DNA from: Diospyros lotus
Lineage: Eukaryota; Streptophyta; Magnoliopsida; Ericales; Ebenaceae
DNA length: 64,000 bases
Reading direction: 5' to 3'
Assembly: GCF_014633365.1 (NCBI RefSeq)
Contig: NC_068352.1
Location: 6,998,393-7,062,392 of the forward strand
Positions 54,590 to 64,000 of the stretch are shown piece by piece. Within the stretch, counting starts at the first letter, position 1. Every line of letters begins with the position of its first letter. The notes beneath the pieces were generated by a model, which did not search any database, was not told the DNA's origin, and was given only the letters and a program-made list of their open reading frames with translations. Position numbers and translations under genes: made by a program.

Positions 54590-56110
54590 TTGGTCCTCCA
54601 AATTCGTACCTGGTTACTCAAACAACGAGGGGTAAAAACGCCCCATCTCTTCTTCTAGCTCCCACGTCGCCTCTTCTGACGAGTGTCGCTGCCATTGAAC
54701 CTTAACAAGAGGAATTGATCGGTTCCTCTAAATCTTTTCTTTTCGCTCTAGAATACTGGTAAGCATCTCTTCATAAGACACATCTTCTCAAACTTCAATA
54801 GTTTGAAAATCAATCACATGCTGAGGATCTGACACATACTATCGAAACGTGAAACACATTATGCACATGGGACAACTGAGGTGGCAAAGCTAACTCATAT
54901 ACCAAAGTCCCTATCCATTTCAAAATCTTAAATGGACCAATGTAACTAGGACTAAGCGTCCCTGTTACGCCAAATCTGCACACCTTTTACAAGCATGACT
55001 CTCAACCAAACATGGTCGCTTGCCTCAAACTTGAGGTCTCGTCGTCGCTTGTCTGCATAGCTCCTCTGTTTGTCTTAGTCTATTTCCATTCTAGCTTTGA
55101 TAACTGGAATCTTTTCTGTCGTTTGCTCAACAATTTCAGGACCTAATAAAGCCTTATCTCTAATCTCTTCCCAACATATCGGTGATTGATATGGTCGCCC
55201 ATACAAAGCCTCATACGGACATTCCAAGACTTGAATGAAAACTATTATTGTAGGCAAATTCTACCAAAGGTAGATGCTCATCCCAACTACCTTGAAAATC
55301 TAGAACACAAGCTCTCAACATGTTCTCGAGAGTCCTAATAGTCCTTTCTGATTGACCATCTATCTGCGAATAAATACCATACTAAACTTCAACTGAGATC
55401 CTAATGCCTCATGCAAAGCTCCCCAAAAATAAGAAGTAAAATGAGGATCTTGATCTGATACAATGCTGGATGTAACACCGTGTAATTTCACGATCTCCTC
55501 AATATAAATTCTTGCAAATCTATTCAATGGGTAAGTATTCTTAATAGGAAGAAAATAGGCTGATTTAGTCAAATGATCGATAATCACCCATATAGCATCA
55601 TAGCCTCTAGTCATCCTGGGTAACCCATCACAAAAATCCATAGCAACATTATCGTATTTCCACTCTAGAATAAGTAATGGAACTAATAAACCTACGGGTT
55701 TCTGATATTCCGCTTTAACTTGCTGGAATACTGAACATTGTGAAACATATCTACCTACATCTTTCTTCATAGCACTCCACCAATACTGTCGCTTAAGATC
55801 TTGGTGCATTTTCGCAACACCTGAATAGTATAACAACTTTTAAGTGCCAAAATCTCTTGCTTAAGATTTCCATCATCGGGTATACAAATAGGTCCCTGGA
55901 ATAGGAGTATACCATCACTCCGTAGAGTATATCCCAAAGGAGAAAATATCTTAATATCTGCTAAAATCTGTGCCAACTTTTCATCTTTGGATTGCTGGTT
56001 CTTGAGTAAATCAAATAACTTGGGTTGTATCCTCATATAGGAATAACTCACAACTGATCTGTCCTCTGGGACTGAAATAGATAAAGCACTTAATTGCTCC
56101 AATAACTTTC
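54590..56110 (-). pseudogene. Tekay-like integrase and C-terminal tail
   Basis: Minus strand: RIQPKLFDLLKNQQSKDEKL, LFQGPICIPDDGNLKQEIL, then MHQDLKRQYWWSAMKKDVGR and YVSQCSVFQQVKAEYQKPVG (zinc-binding H and C residues partly kept), AMDFCDGLPRMTRGYDAIWV, HLTKSAYFLPIKNTY, IVSDQDPHFTSYFWGALHEA (second catalytic Asp present), [20 protein letters not shown], and a tail with FEASDHVWLRV. The tail is the GPY/F-type region; a chromodomain is not clear. Several frameshifts and stops. Confidence 0.87.
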
Positions 56111-56600
56111 ATTCTTGAACCATCATTGTAGTCATAGAAGCTCCTCGCCTACTTAAGGCATAGGCTACTACGTTAACCTTTCTTGGATGGTATAGAATCT
56201 CACAGTCGAAGTCCTTAAATAACTCGACCCAAGGTCTTTACCTTATGTTCAATTCTTTCTGGGATAAGAGATAATGTAGGCTCTTGTGATATGTATAAAT
56301 CTCAACCTTCTCACCATATAAATAGTGTCGCCATATCTTCAATGAAAATACTATCGCTGTCAACTCTAAATCATGAGTAGGGTAGTTCACCTCGTGTTTC
56401 TTCAATTGTCTGGAAGCATAAGCATTAACTCGATTCTCTTGCATCAATACGCATCTTAATCCTCAATGGGAGGCATCACTGTAAATGAAATATTTCTCTC
56501 CACTTCTTGGTATAGCTAAGACTGGTATGGTGGTCAACTTCCGCTTTAATTCTTGGAAAGCACGTTCACACACGTCATTCCATTCTAACTTATCTCATTT
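56111..56600 (-). pseudogene. Tekay-like RNase H
   Basis: Minus strand: [68 protein letters not shown], then a stop, WVELFKDFDCEILYHPRKVN and VVAYALSR. The family pattern is [20 protein letters not shown]…TDHKSL-Y…NVVADALSR. Here the catalytic TDH is TYH and ADALSR is AYALSR, so key Asp residues are lost. Confidence 0.88.
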
Positions 56601-57425
56601 CCTTGTTAACTTAGCCTTAGGGGAAGATAAATAAGGAAATCCCTCAATGAATCGTCTATAATAGCCTACAATACCTAGAAAACTACGTATCTCTGTCATT
56701 GTTGTCGGCCTCGGCCAATCCATAACTGCTTTAGTCTTGTCTAGGTCCACTGAAATACCATCTTCAGACACCACATGGCCTAGAAATCCAATCTGAGCAA
56801 GCCAGAACTCACACTTGCTGAACTTGGCATATAGTTGCTCATCTTTAAGCCTCTGTAATACTAGAGTAAGATGCTCTGTATGCTCCTCTACATTAGGTGA
56901 GTAACTAGAATTCGATTCATTCAATCCATGAAAACAGCTGGAGCATTCGTTAACCCAAATGGCATCACCACAAACTCATAGTGTCCATAGCGAGTCCTGA
57001 AAGCAGTCGTTTTGAATATCATCATCTCTAACTTGCACCTGATGGTAACTTGATCTTAAGTCTATCTTTGAGAACACTTTAGCTTTTTACAACTGATCTA
57101 ACAAGTCATTAACTTGAGGTAAAGGGTACTTGTTCTTCACTATCACCTGATTCAGTTGGCTATAATCTAAGCAGAACCTCAAAGATTCATCTTTCTTCCT
57201 AAAAAACAATACTAGTACGCCCTACAGGGATGAACTGGGTCAGATAAAACCCTTTTCTATTAATTCTTCTAACTGGGCCATCAACTCCTTTAGCTTATTA
57301 GGTGTCATTTGATACGGAGCCTTAGAAATAGGCTGTGTATCAGGCAATAACTCAATAGTAAACTCTGCTCCTCTCTGATGAGATAATCCTGATAATTCAT
57401 CAAGGAAACATCTAAGAAATCTCAT
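56595..57425 (-). pseudogene. Tekay-like reverse transcriptase, catalytic box deleted
   Basis: Minus strand: SGLSHQRGAEFTIELLPDTQ, PISKAPYQMTPNKLKELMAQ, LEELIEKGFI, then frames with [65 protein letters not shown] region, FMD-stop-MNR and directly ILV-YS and VEEHTEHL. Relative to the family, about 15 residues between MNR and ILVYS, including the F/YxDD catalytic Asp pair, are missing near 56,895-56,930. The thumb region ([61 protein letters not shown]) is intact in a 109-codon frame. Confidence 0.85.
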
Positions 57426-57429
57426 ACTA

Positions 57430-58507
57430 CTGGCACCCCAAACAACTTCCTCTTGCTTCCCTCATCTAAGGTAACAAAAGCTGGGTAAGTTCCACATCTA
57501 TCACACAATAGCTTCTCTACTTTCATCACTAAGATCATAAGAATCATAGCCATAGGCTTGACTCTGTTTTATATCTAAACCGGCTGTGGAGGTAGATCAA
57601 AGTCAATAATCGTTCGTTAACGGTCAACTCTTGCATAATGCTATGACAACCCATCAATGCTAAGGATCAATCAAAATCCCTAACATCAAGAATTACCAAG
57701 TCTCCCAATAACTTCTTATCATGTACCTCAATCTCACAATTCTCAAACATTTCTCTTGATAGCATATGCTTGCTGAACTACCATGGCATATTCCACACTC
57801 TGAGCTCCTAAAAAACGTGGCAAATATTAGCACGCAATCTTTTCTGAAATTTAGCATCCTTCTTAGCTTTAGTGAACACTAACTTTGAGGCCTATCTAGT
57901 CAAGGCTGTAAACTTTGCCTTACCTTGGGCCACTGTCTTGGTACCTTACACCAACTCAACGAACTCAAAAACTTTCTGGTCCTTGACCCATGCTGGGTAA
58001 TAAGCGTCATTGAATACTTGCTAAAATTCAACCCATGTGAGTTCTTGATTACCAATCTTCTGGCGGCAGTCTTTCACCATCTCTCGGCATCACCTCTACA
58101 TAAAAATGTGCTAAGTCGCACTCGGCGAATGTCTGTACAATCGATAGCATCCAACTCTCAACTGCTGCTGCATCTGTGCCTCCATGGAATACTGATGGTC
58201 GGAAGGCCATGCAATCCTTTAATAGCTGACTTCCTGTATCTTTCGCCACAACTGGAGTTGTTGGAGCGACTAACTTATTGCCTATATTACCTCCTACTTC
58301 TTGGGGAACTTGTGATTCCCTTACCTGATTAGTAACTAGGGTATCTATCACCCTCATCAATCTTGCTAACATACCTTGCATCTAGACTATTCCCTGTCGT
58401 AGATCACGACTAGACTCTCCTGGTGAGCCTAGTGTGGTCACTAGAACCTCGTCTTGCATAGAAGCAGCCTGACTGCGAGTATGGGGTCGTTCACCTCTAT
58501 TACTCAT
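57430..58507 (-). pseudogene. Tekay-like gag and protease remnant
   Basis: The ATG at 58,507 opens MSNRGERPHTRSQAASMQDE, followed by an in-frame stop before MQGMLARLMRVIDTL. The core contains CMAFRPSVFHGGTDAAAVES and VQTFAECD, and further on AYYPAWVKDQKVFEFVELV, GTKTVAQGKAKFTALTR and KFQKRLRANI (retrotransposon gag). Then EIEVHDKKLLGDLVILDVRD and MGCHS match the protease C-terminal half. The zinc-knuckle (CCHC) and the protease D-[ST]-G site expected between them (near 57,740) are absent, so an internal deletion is likely; this explains the short 4.08 kb interior. Confidence 0.82.
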
Positions 58508-58627
58508 CTTTCTGCATCACCACTTAGGGTTAGAATACTGCTAATTGGGCCAATTTATCTAACTGAATGACACAAGTCCTAACTCTACCCAACATCCTAT
58601 GTATGTACTGAAGACTCCTCAAAACAC

Positions 58628-58642
58628 TGTCATGATACCAAT
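58628..58642 (-). other. Primer-binding site of Tekay-like element
   Basis: TTGGTATCATGACAG on the minus strand just inside the 5' LTR end (ggtgttaca). It begins like an initiator-Met PBS (TGGTATCA) and then diverges. Confidence 0.6.
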
Positions 58643-58644
58643 AC

Positions 58645-59164
58645 TGTAACACCCCCTCTCCTAGAACTGTCTGAGAAGAGGTGTTACGGGAAAATAAAAT
58701 AAACTAACTGATAATCTAAAATTTGATACCATGACTGAACATCTCAATCAGCTGGAATAAAAACTCTAAATCAATACAAATTGAAAAGCATAAACTCTGA
58801 CTAAGGGACAATCCCTCAACTGAAATATAAAATAAATCTAAACTGACAAAACTCTATAGAACTCAACAGACTCCCAAACATCTTTTATCTTGAGCGGCTC
58901 CACGTACACACACTATAAACCACTACTGCTAGGCCCCACATCTGGTACTCCCCTGCTAGAACCCGGAGGGATGAAGAGTATAATGTGAGCTACAAAAGCT
59001 CAGCAAGTAATAAGCTGGAAATAATACTGAAGCTGAATCGAAGAAAATCGATATTGATAATAACTGATTGAACTTGTACTGTATAATCACTGTCTTATTG
59101 TATTCATAAAAATGTAATCCACATAAACTGTAAACTAAATGCAGGTATGCAACTTTGGCTCATT
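58645..59164 (-). repeat. 5' LTR of the Tekay-like element, U5-side fragment
   Basis: About 520 bp homologous to 51,928-52,445. It is interrupted at …ggctcat, where the intact LTR continues aggcccacataatctg, by a second LTR beginning at 59,166. Confidence 0.88.
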
Positions 59165-60187
59165 GTGTAACACCCCCTCTCCTAGAACTGCCGGAGAAGA
59201 GGTGCTACGGGGAAAAATAAAATAAACTGACTGATAAATTGAAATCTGATACCATAATTGAACATCTCAATCAACTGGAATAAAAGCTTTGAGTCAATAC
59301 AGACTGGAAACCATAAACTCTGTCTAAGGGACAATCCCTCAACTGAAATGTAAAATAGATCTAAACTGAGAAAACACTATAAACTCAACAGACTCCTAGA
59401 CATCTTTTATCTTGAGCGGCTCCACGTACACACACTACTGAGTATTGCTGTTAGGCCCCACATCTGATACTCCCTTGCTAGAACCTGGAGGGGTGAAGAG
59501 TATAAGGTGAGCTACAAAAGCTCAACAAGTAATAAGCAAGAAAGAATACTGAAGCTGAATCGAAAAATATCGATATTGATAAACAACTCACTGAACTTGT
59601 ACTGTATAATCACTGTCTGATTGCATTAATAAAAATGTAATGCACATAAACTGTAAATTAAATGCAGGTATGCAACTTTAACTCATAGGCCCACATAATC
59701 TGATAATACATACCTGTCTGATCTGAAACCTGCATACATAAAAACTGTAAGCACATACTGTGGGAAAAGCCCTTAGCCCCCTGGTTACCACCAGGCGAGC
59801 AACTCATAAACTGAGATGAAACTGAAACTGATGGGATCCCCGCGGATTAAGCCGCCTAGCGCGCATAATGCAATGAAATGCTCACATAAATGCTAACACA
59901 CGATATGTAGTGCTCCATATAAAGTCATGCTCAATGCTCATACCAAAATGTATGCACATAATCTCACAAAATAATGCTAATCATGTTATAATACAATAAT
60001 GCTGAACATGATATGATCTTCATCTATATATTGGAATACAAAGATTCTATGAATTATGATTTATGGTATGGGCATGATTAACTTGATAGATTCTAGCCTT
60101 TAAATTCAATATTTGGAGGTATTGAAATACATTACTTTGATTAAAACTTGGATTAAAATATCACTGGAAGCTAAAATTGGATTTCTA

Positions 60188-60549
60188 GAAAAGTCATCTA
60201 GATATCAGGAAGGATATCCGGATATGATGAAAGACATCTGGATATGAAAAAGGCTCATCCGGATACACTGACATTCAAAGCAGAAGCTATTCGGATATGC
60301 TGGGAAGTATTCGAATATGAACTAGGACATCCGGATATGATTCTGATCATCTGGATATCTCACTGATGCATTCGGATATAACTAGGGACAATTCGAATGA
60401 AAAATTCAACTTTTGAGGGAGGCATCCGGATATCAGACGAGACATCTGGACATTATCTTGATCTTTCCGGATGTATAAACAAACCATCCGGATATCATAC
60501 TCGAAGAACTTTAGATACATCCCGATACGATACAAGGTATCCGGATATT
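60188..60549. repeat. ATCCGGATAT palindrome array (short form)
   Basis: About 17 units or variants (atccggatat, atctggatat, attcggatat) with irregular spacing. It corresponds to the first half of the array at 52,929-53,665; the second half is replaced by the 33-bp array. Confidence 0.85.
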
Positions 60550-60565
60550 AGAACTTAGAGTAATG

Positions 60566-60900
60566 GAACTTGTAATCCAAAATGGATAAGGATTAATGGA
60601 ACTTGCAATCCAAAATGGATGAGGATTAATAGAACTTGCAATCCAAAATGGATGAGGATTAATAGAACTTCCAATCCAAAATGGATGAGGATTAATATAA
60701 CTTCCAATCCAAAATGGATAAGGATTAATAGAACTTGCAATCCAAAATGGATGAGGATTAATAGAACTTCCAATCCAAAATGGATGAGGATTAATAGAAC
60801 TTGCAATCCAAAGTGGATAAGGATTAATAAAACTTGCAATCCAAAATGGATAAAGATTAATAGAATTGGCAATCCAAAATGGATAAGGAGTAATAGAACT
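60566..60900. repeat. 33-bp tandem array, 10 units
   Basis: Unit of the form aacttgcaatccaaaatgg-atRaggattaatRg, repeated ten times with few substitutions. Because 33 is a multiple of 3 it reads open on both strands as 11-residue repeats (RINRTCNPKWM and its antisense). This is a by-product of the period, not a gene. Confidence 0.92.
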
Positions 60901-61803
60901 TACTCATAACTTCACTATTATACGCATATATATATATATATATACGCCTCTGCTTACTGATATAAATCTGAAAACTACAACGAAGAACTGGAATAATCTG
61001 AAATCAAAACTGATATGAACCTGTAATGGAAGGGATTACAGGAAGAATACTTTCCTGATAGAACTCTTTGATCGAACCCTAGAGCGATCCTGAAGACTCT
61101 AACAAGCCTCTTCTATCTCTTGGCCTTTCTGTTCTTCACATGGCGTGAAGAAAAGCTAAGCTAATGGGCTCTATATATAGACATAAAGTCCTAGATCTCT
61201 TTTCTTTTATAACTTGGAATCCCTCTCCCAATTGAACTTGGAGACTCTCAAAACCTTCTCCTATTGGGACTAGGAGACTCTTAATCCAAATCCATCTCAT
61301 ACATGGATTCTCATTGTAACGACCCGTTAGAGGGCCCAGTATTTATTCAAGAATGATTTAATTAATTGTTGAAGTATTTGATTAAGCAATTTTGCCAATT
61401 AATTATTTAATGTGGCAATTTAGGGATTTTGAAGGAAAATAACAGCATTTATTTCTTTTTAATGTTGGAGTTAAAGGAATTTTCCAAGGTGGCAATTTAG
61501 ATTTTTAATTGAGAGAATAGTATTTAAATAGCATTTAAATGGAATTTATTTTATGGAAATTAAATGCAAGGGCATGAAGGTAATTTTGGAGTTTTATTAT
61601 TAATTGAGAGTGTTAATAATAATTTTTGTATTATTATTAATCAAGTGAGATTATGTATTTAAAGGAGAATGAGAATCCATGTATGAGATGGATTTGGATT
61701 AAGAGTCTTCTAGTCCCAATATGAGAAGGTTTTGAGAGTCTCCAAATTCAATTGGGAGAGGGATTCCAAGTTATAAAAGGAAAGAGATCTAAGACTTTAT
61801 GTC

Positions 61804-61851
61804 TATATATAGAGCCCATTAGCTTATCTTTTCTTCACGCCGTGTGAAGAA
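61804..61851 (+). promoter_or_regulatory. LTR TATA box and start-site hairpin
   Basis: tatatata at 61,804-61,811 followed by the palindrome TTCTTCACGCCGTGTGAAGAA at 61,831-61,851, placed about 27-47 nt downstream, i.e. at or just after the expected transcription start. Confidence 0.65.
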
Positions 61852-62080
61852 CAGAAAGGCCAAGAGATAGCAGAGGCTTACTAGAGTCTTTAGGATCGCT
61901 CCAGGGTTCAATCAAAGAGTTCTATCAGGCAAGTATTCTTCCTGTAATCCCTTCCATTACAGGTTCATATCAGTTTTTCAGATTATTCCAGTTCTTCATT
62001 GAGTTCTCAGATTTTATATCAATAAGCAAAGATGTATATATATATATGCGTATAACAGTGAAGTTATGAGCAAGTTTTAC

Positions 62081-62345
62081 TAATCCTTATCCATTTTGGA
62101 TTGCAAGTTTTATTAATCTTTATCCATTTTGGATTGTAAGTTCTATAAATCCTCATCCATTTTGGATTGCAAGTTCCATTAATTCTCATCCATTTTTGAT
62201 TGCAAGTTCTATTAATCCTCATCCATTTTGGATTGCAAGTTCTATTAATCCTCATCCATTTTGGATTGCAAGTTCTATTAATCCTTATCCATTTTGGATT
62301 GCAAGTTCGATTAATCCTTATCCATTTTGGATTGCAAGTTCTATT
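62081..62345. repeat. 33-bp tandem array, 8 units (inverted relative to 60.6 kb)
   Basis: Unit ccattttggattgcaagttctattaatcctcat, eight copies. It is the reverse complement of the array at 60,566-60,900 and differs from it in copy number. Confidence 0.92.
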
Positions 62346-62359
62346 ACTCTAAATTCTAA

Positions 62360-62720
62360 TATCCGGATACCTTGTACCGTATCCGGATGTATCTAAAGTT
62401 TTTCGAGTATGATATCCGGATAGTTTGTTTATACATCCGGAAAGGTCAAGATAATATCCGGATGTCTTGCCTGATATCCGAATGCCTCCCTTAAAAGTTG
62501 AATTTTTCATTCGAATAGTCCCCAGTTATATCCGAATGCATCAGTGAGATATCCGGATGACCAGAATCATATCCGGATGTCCTAGTTCATATCCAAATAC
62601 TTCCTAACATATCCGAATAGCTTCTGCTTTGAATGTCAGTGTATTCGGATGAGCCTTCTTCATATCCGGATGTCTTTCATCATATCCGGATGTCCTTCCT
62701 GATATCCGAATGACTTTTCC
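62360..62720. repeat. ATCCGGATAT palindrome array in the solo LTR
   Basis: About 17 units of atatccggat and variants, mirrored relative to 60,188-60,549. Confidence 0.85.
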
Positions 62721-64000
62721 AGAAATCTAATTTAGCTTCCAATGAGTCCTAGTTCAAGTTTAATTCAATTAATGTATTCAATACCTTCCAACATTGAATT
62801 CATAAGCCAGAACATGACAAGTTAATCATACCCATACCCTAAATCATAGTTCATTGAATCTTTGTATTCTAACATATAGATGAGGATTATATCATGTTCA
62901 GCATTATTATAACATGATCAGCATTATTTTGTGAGATTATGTGCATACATTTTGGTATGAGCATTGAGTATGACTTTATATGGAGCACTACATATCGTGT
63001 GCCAGCATTTATGTGAGCATTACATTGCATTATGCGCGCCAGGCAGCTTGTCCGCGGGGATCCCATTAGTTTCAGTTTCAACTCAGTTTATGAATTGCTC
63101 ACCTGGTGGTAACCAGGGGGCTAGGGGCTTTGCCCACAATATGTGCTTACAGTTTTTATGTCTGCAGGTTTCAGTTTAGACAGGTATGTATTATCAGATT
63201 ATGTGGGCCTATGAGCCAAAGTTGCATACCTGCATTTAGTTTACAGTTTATGTGCATTACATTTTTATGAATGCAATCAGACAGTGATTATACAGTACAA
63301 GTTCAGTCACTTATTTATCAGTATCGATATTCTTCGATTCAGCTTCAGTATTCTTTCCAGCTTATTACTTGCTGAGCTTTTGTAACTCACCTTGTACTCT
63401 TCACCCCTCCAGGTTCTAGCAGGGGAGTATCAGATGTGAGGCCTAGCAGTAGTATTCAGTAGTGTGTGTACGTGGAGCCGCTTAAGATAAAAGATGTCTG
63501 GGAGTCTGTTGAGTTTATAGTATTTTCTCAGTTTAGATCTATTTTATATTTCAATTGAGGGATTGTCCCTTTGATAGAGTTTATGATTTTCAGTCTGTAT
63601 TGATTCAGAGTTTTTTTTTCCAGTTAATTGAGATGTTCAGTTATGGTATCAGATTGCACTTTATTAGCCAATTTATTTTATTTTCCCCGTAGCACCTCTT
63701 CTCGGGCAGTTCTAGGAGAGGGGGTGTTACACTCATTCTTCTTTAAATACATAGTCCCACTTAATTAATAATAATACAAAAATTATTATTAAAAATCTCA
63801 AATAATAATAAAACTCCAAAATCACCTTCATGCCCATGCATTTAATTTCGAAAATAAATAACTAGAATTAAATGCTCTTTAAATGCTATTTATATACTAT
63901 TCTCTCAATTAAAAATCTAAATTACCACCTTGGCAAATTCTTTTAAACTCCAAAATTAAAAAGAAATAAATGCTATTTTTTTCCTTCAAAATCTCTAAAT

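Larger units (their letters stand above)
61315..63731 (+). mobile_element. Complete solo LTR, antisense to its host LTR, TSD CTCAT
   Basis: 2417 bp, plus strand TGTAACGACCCGTTAGAGGG ... GGGGGTGTTACA, flanked by CTCAT at 61,310-61,314 and 63,732-63,736. Removing it rejoins the host LTR (…catggattctcat/tcttctttaaatacatag…). It carries the start-site hairpin (61,831-61,851), an 8-unit 33-bp array (62,081-62,345) and the palindrome array (62,360-62,720). Same family as 51,928, 58,645 and 59,166. Confidence 0.95.
51928..64000 (-). mobile_element. Tekay/Del-like Ty3/gypsy element with further nested LTRs (extends past window)
   Basis: Minus-strand element: 3' LTR 51,928-54,566, interior 54,567-58,644, 5' LTR beginning at 58,645 and broken at 59,165 by a second LTR of the same family that is itself broken by a third. 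The PPT (AAGGAGGGGAGAA, minus, about 54,569-54,582) abuts the 3' LTR. A PBS-like ttggtatcatgacag (58,628-58,642, minus) follows the 5' LTR. The right end, and hence the TSD, is outside the window; the left flank is tgttc (51,923-51,927). Confidence 0.85.
59166..64000 (-). mobile_element. Second Tekay-family LTR inserted in the first, split by an antisense solo LTR
   Basis: Minus-strand LTR, 59,166-61,314, continuing after the antisense insertion from 63,737 to the window end (catagtcccacttaattaataata…ctccaaaatcaccttcatgc, matching 54,3xx of the 3' LTR). It has the ATCCGGATAT array (60,188-60,549), the 33-bp array (60,566-60,900), and the TATA/hairpin (61,132-61,175). Its other end and TSD lie beyond 64,000. 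Confidence 0.85.

Noticed and set aside
57925..58332. 135-codon plus-strand frame
   Set aside because: Antisense shadow of the Tekay-like gag, which is recognisable on the minus strand.
60555..60909. Repeat proteins of 96-105 codons (RINRTCNPKWM-like)
   Set aside because: Produced on both strands by a 33-bp tandem array whose period is a multiple of three; no start context or conservation.

Overview
This is a plant nuclear window, most likely from a eudicot with a large, AT-rich, repeat-rich genome. Evidence: one recognisable plant gene exon (the U3 snoRNP protein IMP3), plant LTR-retrotransposon lineages (Tat-like and Tekay/Del-like Ty3/gypsy, SIRE-like and other Ty1/copia, a TRIM), hAT and CACTA DNA transposons, and a nuclear insert of chloroplast DNA carrying half of ycf4. 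There is no operon-like organisation, and most open reading frames are chance or transposon debris.

Left end (1-4186): exon 1 of an IMP3 gene on the minus strand (122-255) and, 3.6 kb upstream on the same strand, a decayed C-terminal IMP3 fragment (3895-4136). Between them are a GC-rich segment and a 2.5 kb hAT-like element.

Central nest (4187 to about 44,600): an old Tat-like gypsy element is the substrate. Its fragments, in order, are LTR and leader 4187-6150, gag 6850-7762, protease 11,417-11,692, RT about 12,000-12,740, RNase H 32,797-39,300 and integrase 39,180-41,720. It was invaded by a hAT element (TSD GTTATCAA), two solo LTRs (TSDs TAAGG and AAAAT), a 5'-truncated copia, and two large solo LTRs (TSDs CAAGG and ACAAG). 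The copia carries a TRIM cluster (TSD ATGAT) that holds an 8.6 kb non-coding gypsy element (TSD GAAAT/GAAAC). The copia also holds a SIRE-like LTR with another solo LTR inside it (TSD CTTAG), and its own 3' LTR contains a solo LTR that contains chloroplast DNA. The 32.9-38.4 kb solo LTR contains a CACTA element and another solo LTR. The right edge is a copia LTR fragment, a UBN2-type gag remnant and its 5' LTR.

Right part (44.6-64 kb): a poorly recognisable stretch with degenerate repeats, a 962 bp fold-back element, a plus-strand gypsy LTR/leader interrupted by a solo LTR (TSD TTTTG), and then a minus-strand Tekay-like element (3' LTR 51,928-54,566, decayed gag-pol, 5' LTR from 58,645). Its 5' LTR is invaded by another LTR of the same family, which is itself invaded by a complete solo LTR in opposite orientation (61,315-63,731, TSD CTCAT), giving an inverted repeat with arms of about 2.1 kb.

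Main observations beyond annotation: irregular arrays of short palindromes (ATCCGGAT and ACTCGAGT types) in unrelated LTR families; a conserved 21-nt hairpin at the predicted transcription start of the Tekay-like LTRs; a 33-bp VNTR that replaces part of a palindrome array; TRIM copies broken repeatedly at the same point; and an unusual density of solo LTRs with exact target-site duplications. No working host gene other than IMP3 exon 1 was recognised. All functional ideas for the repeats are inference.
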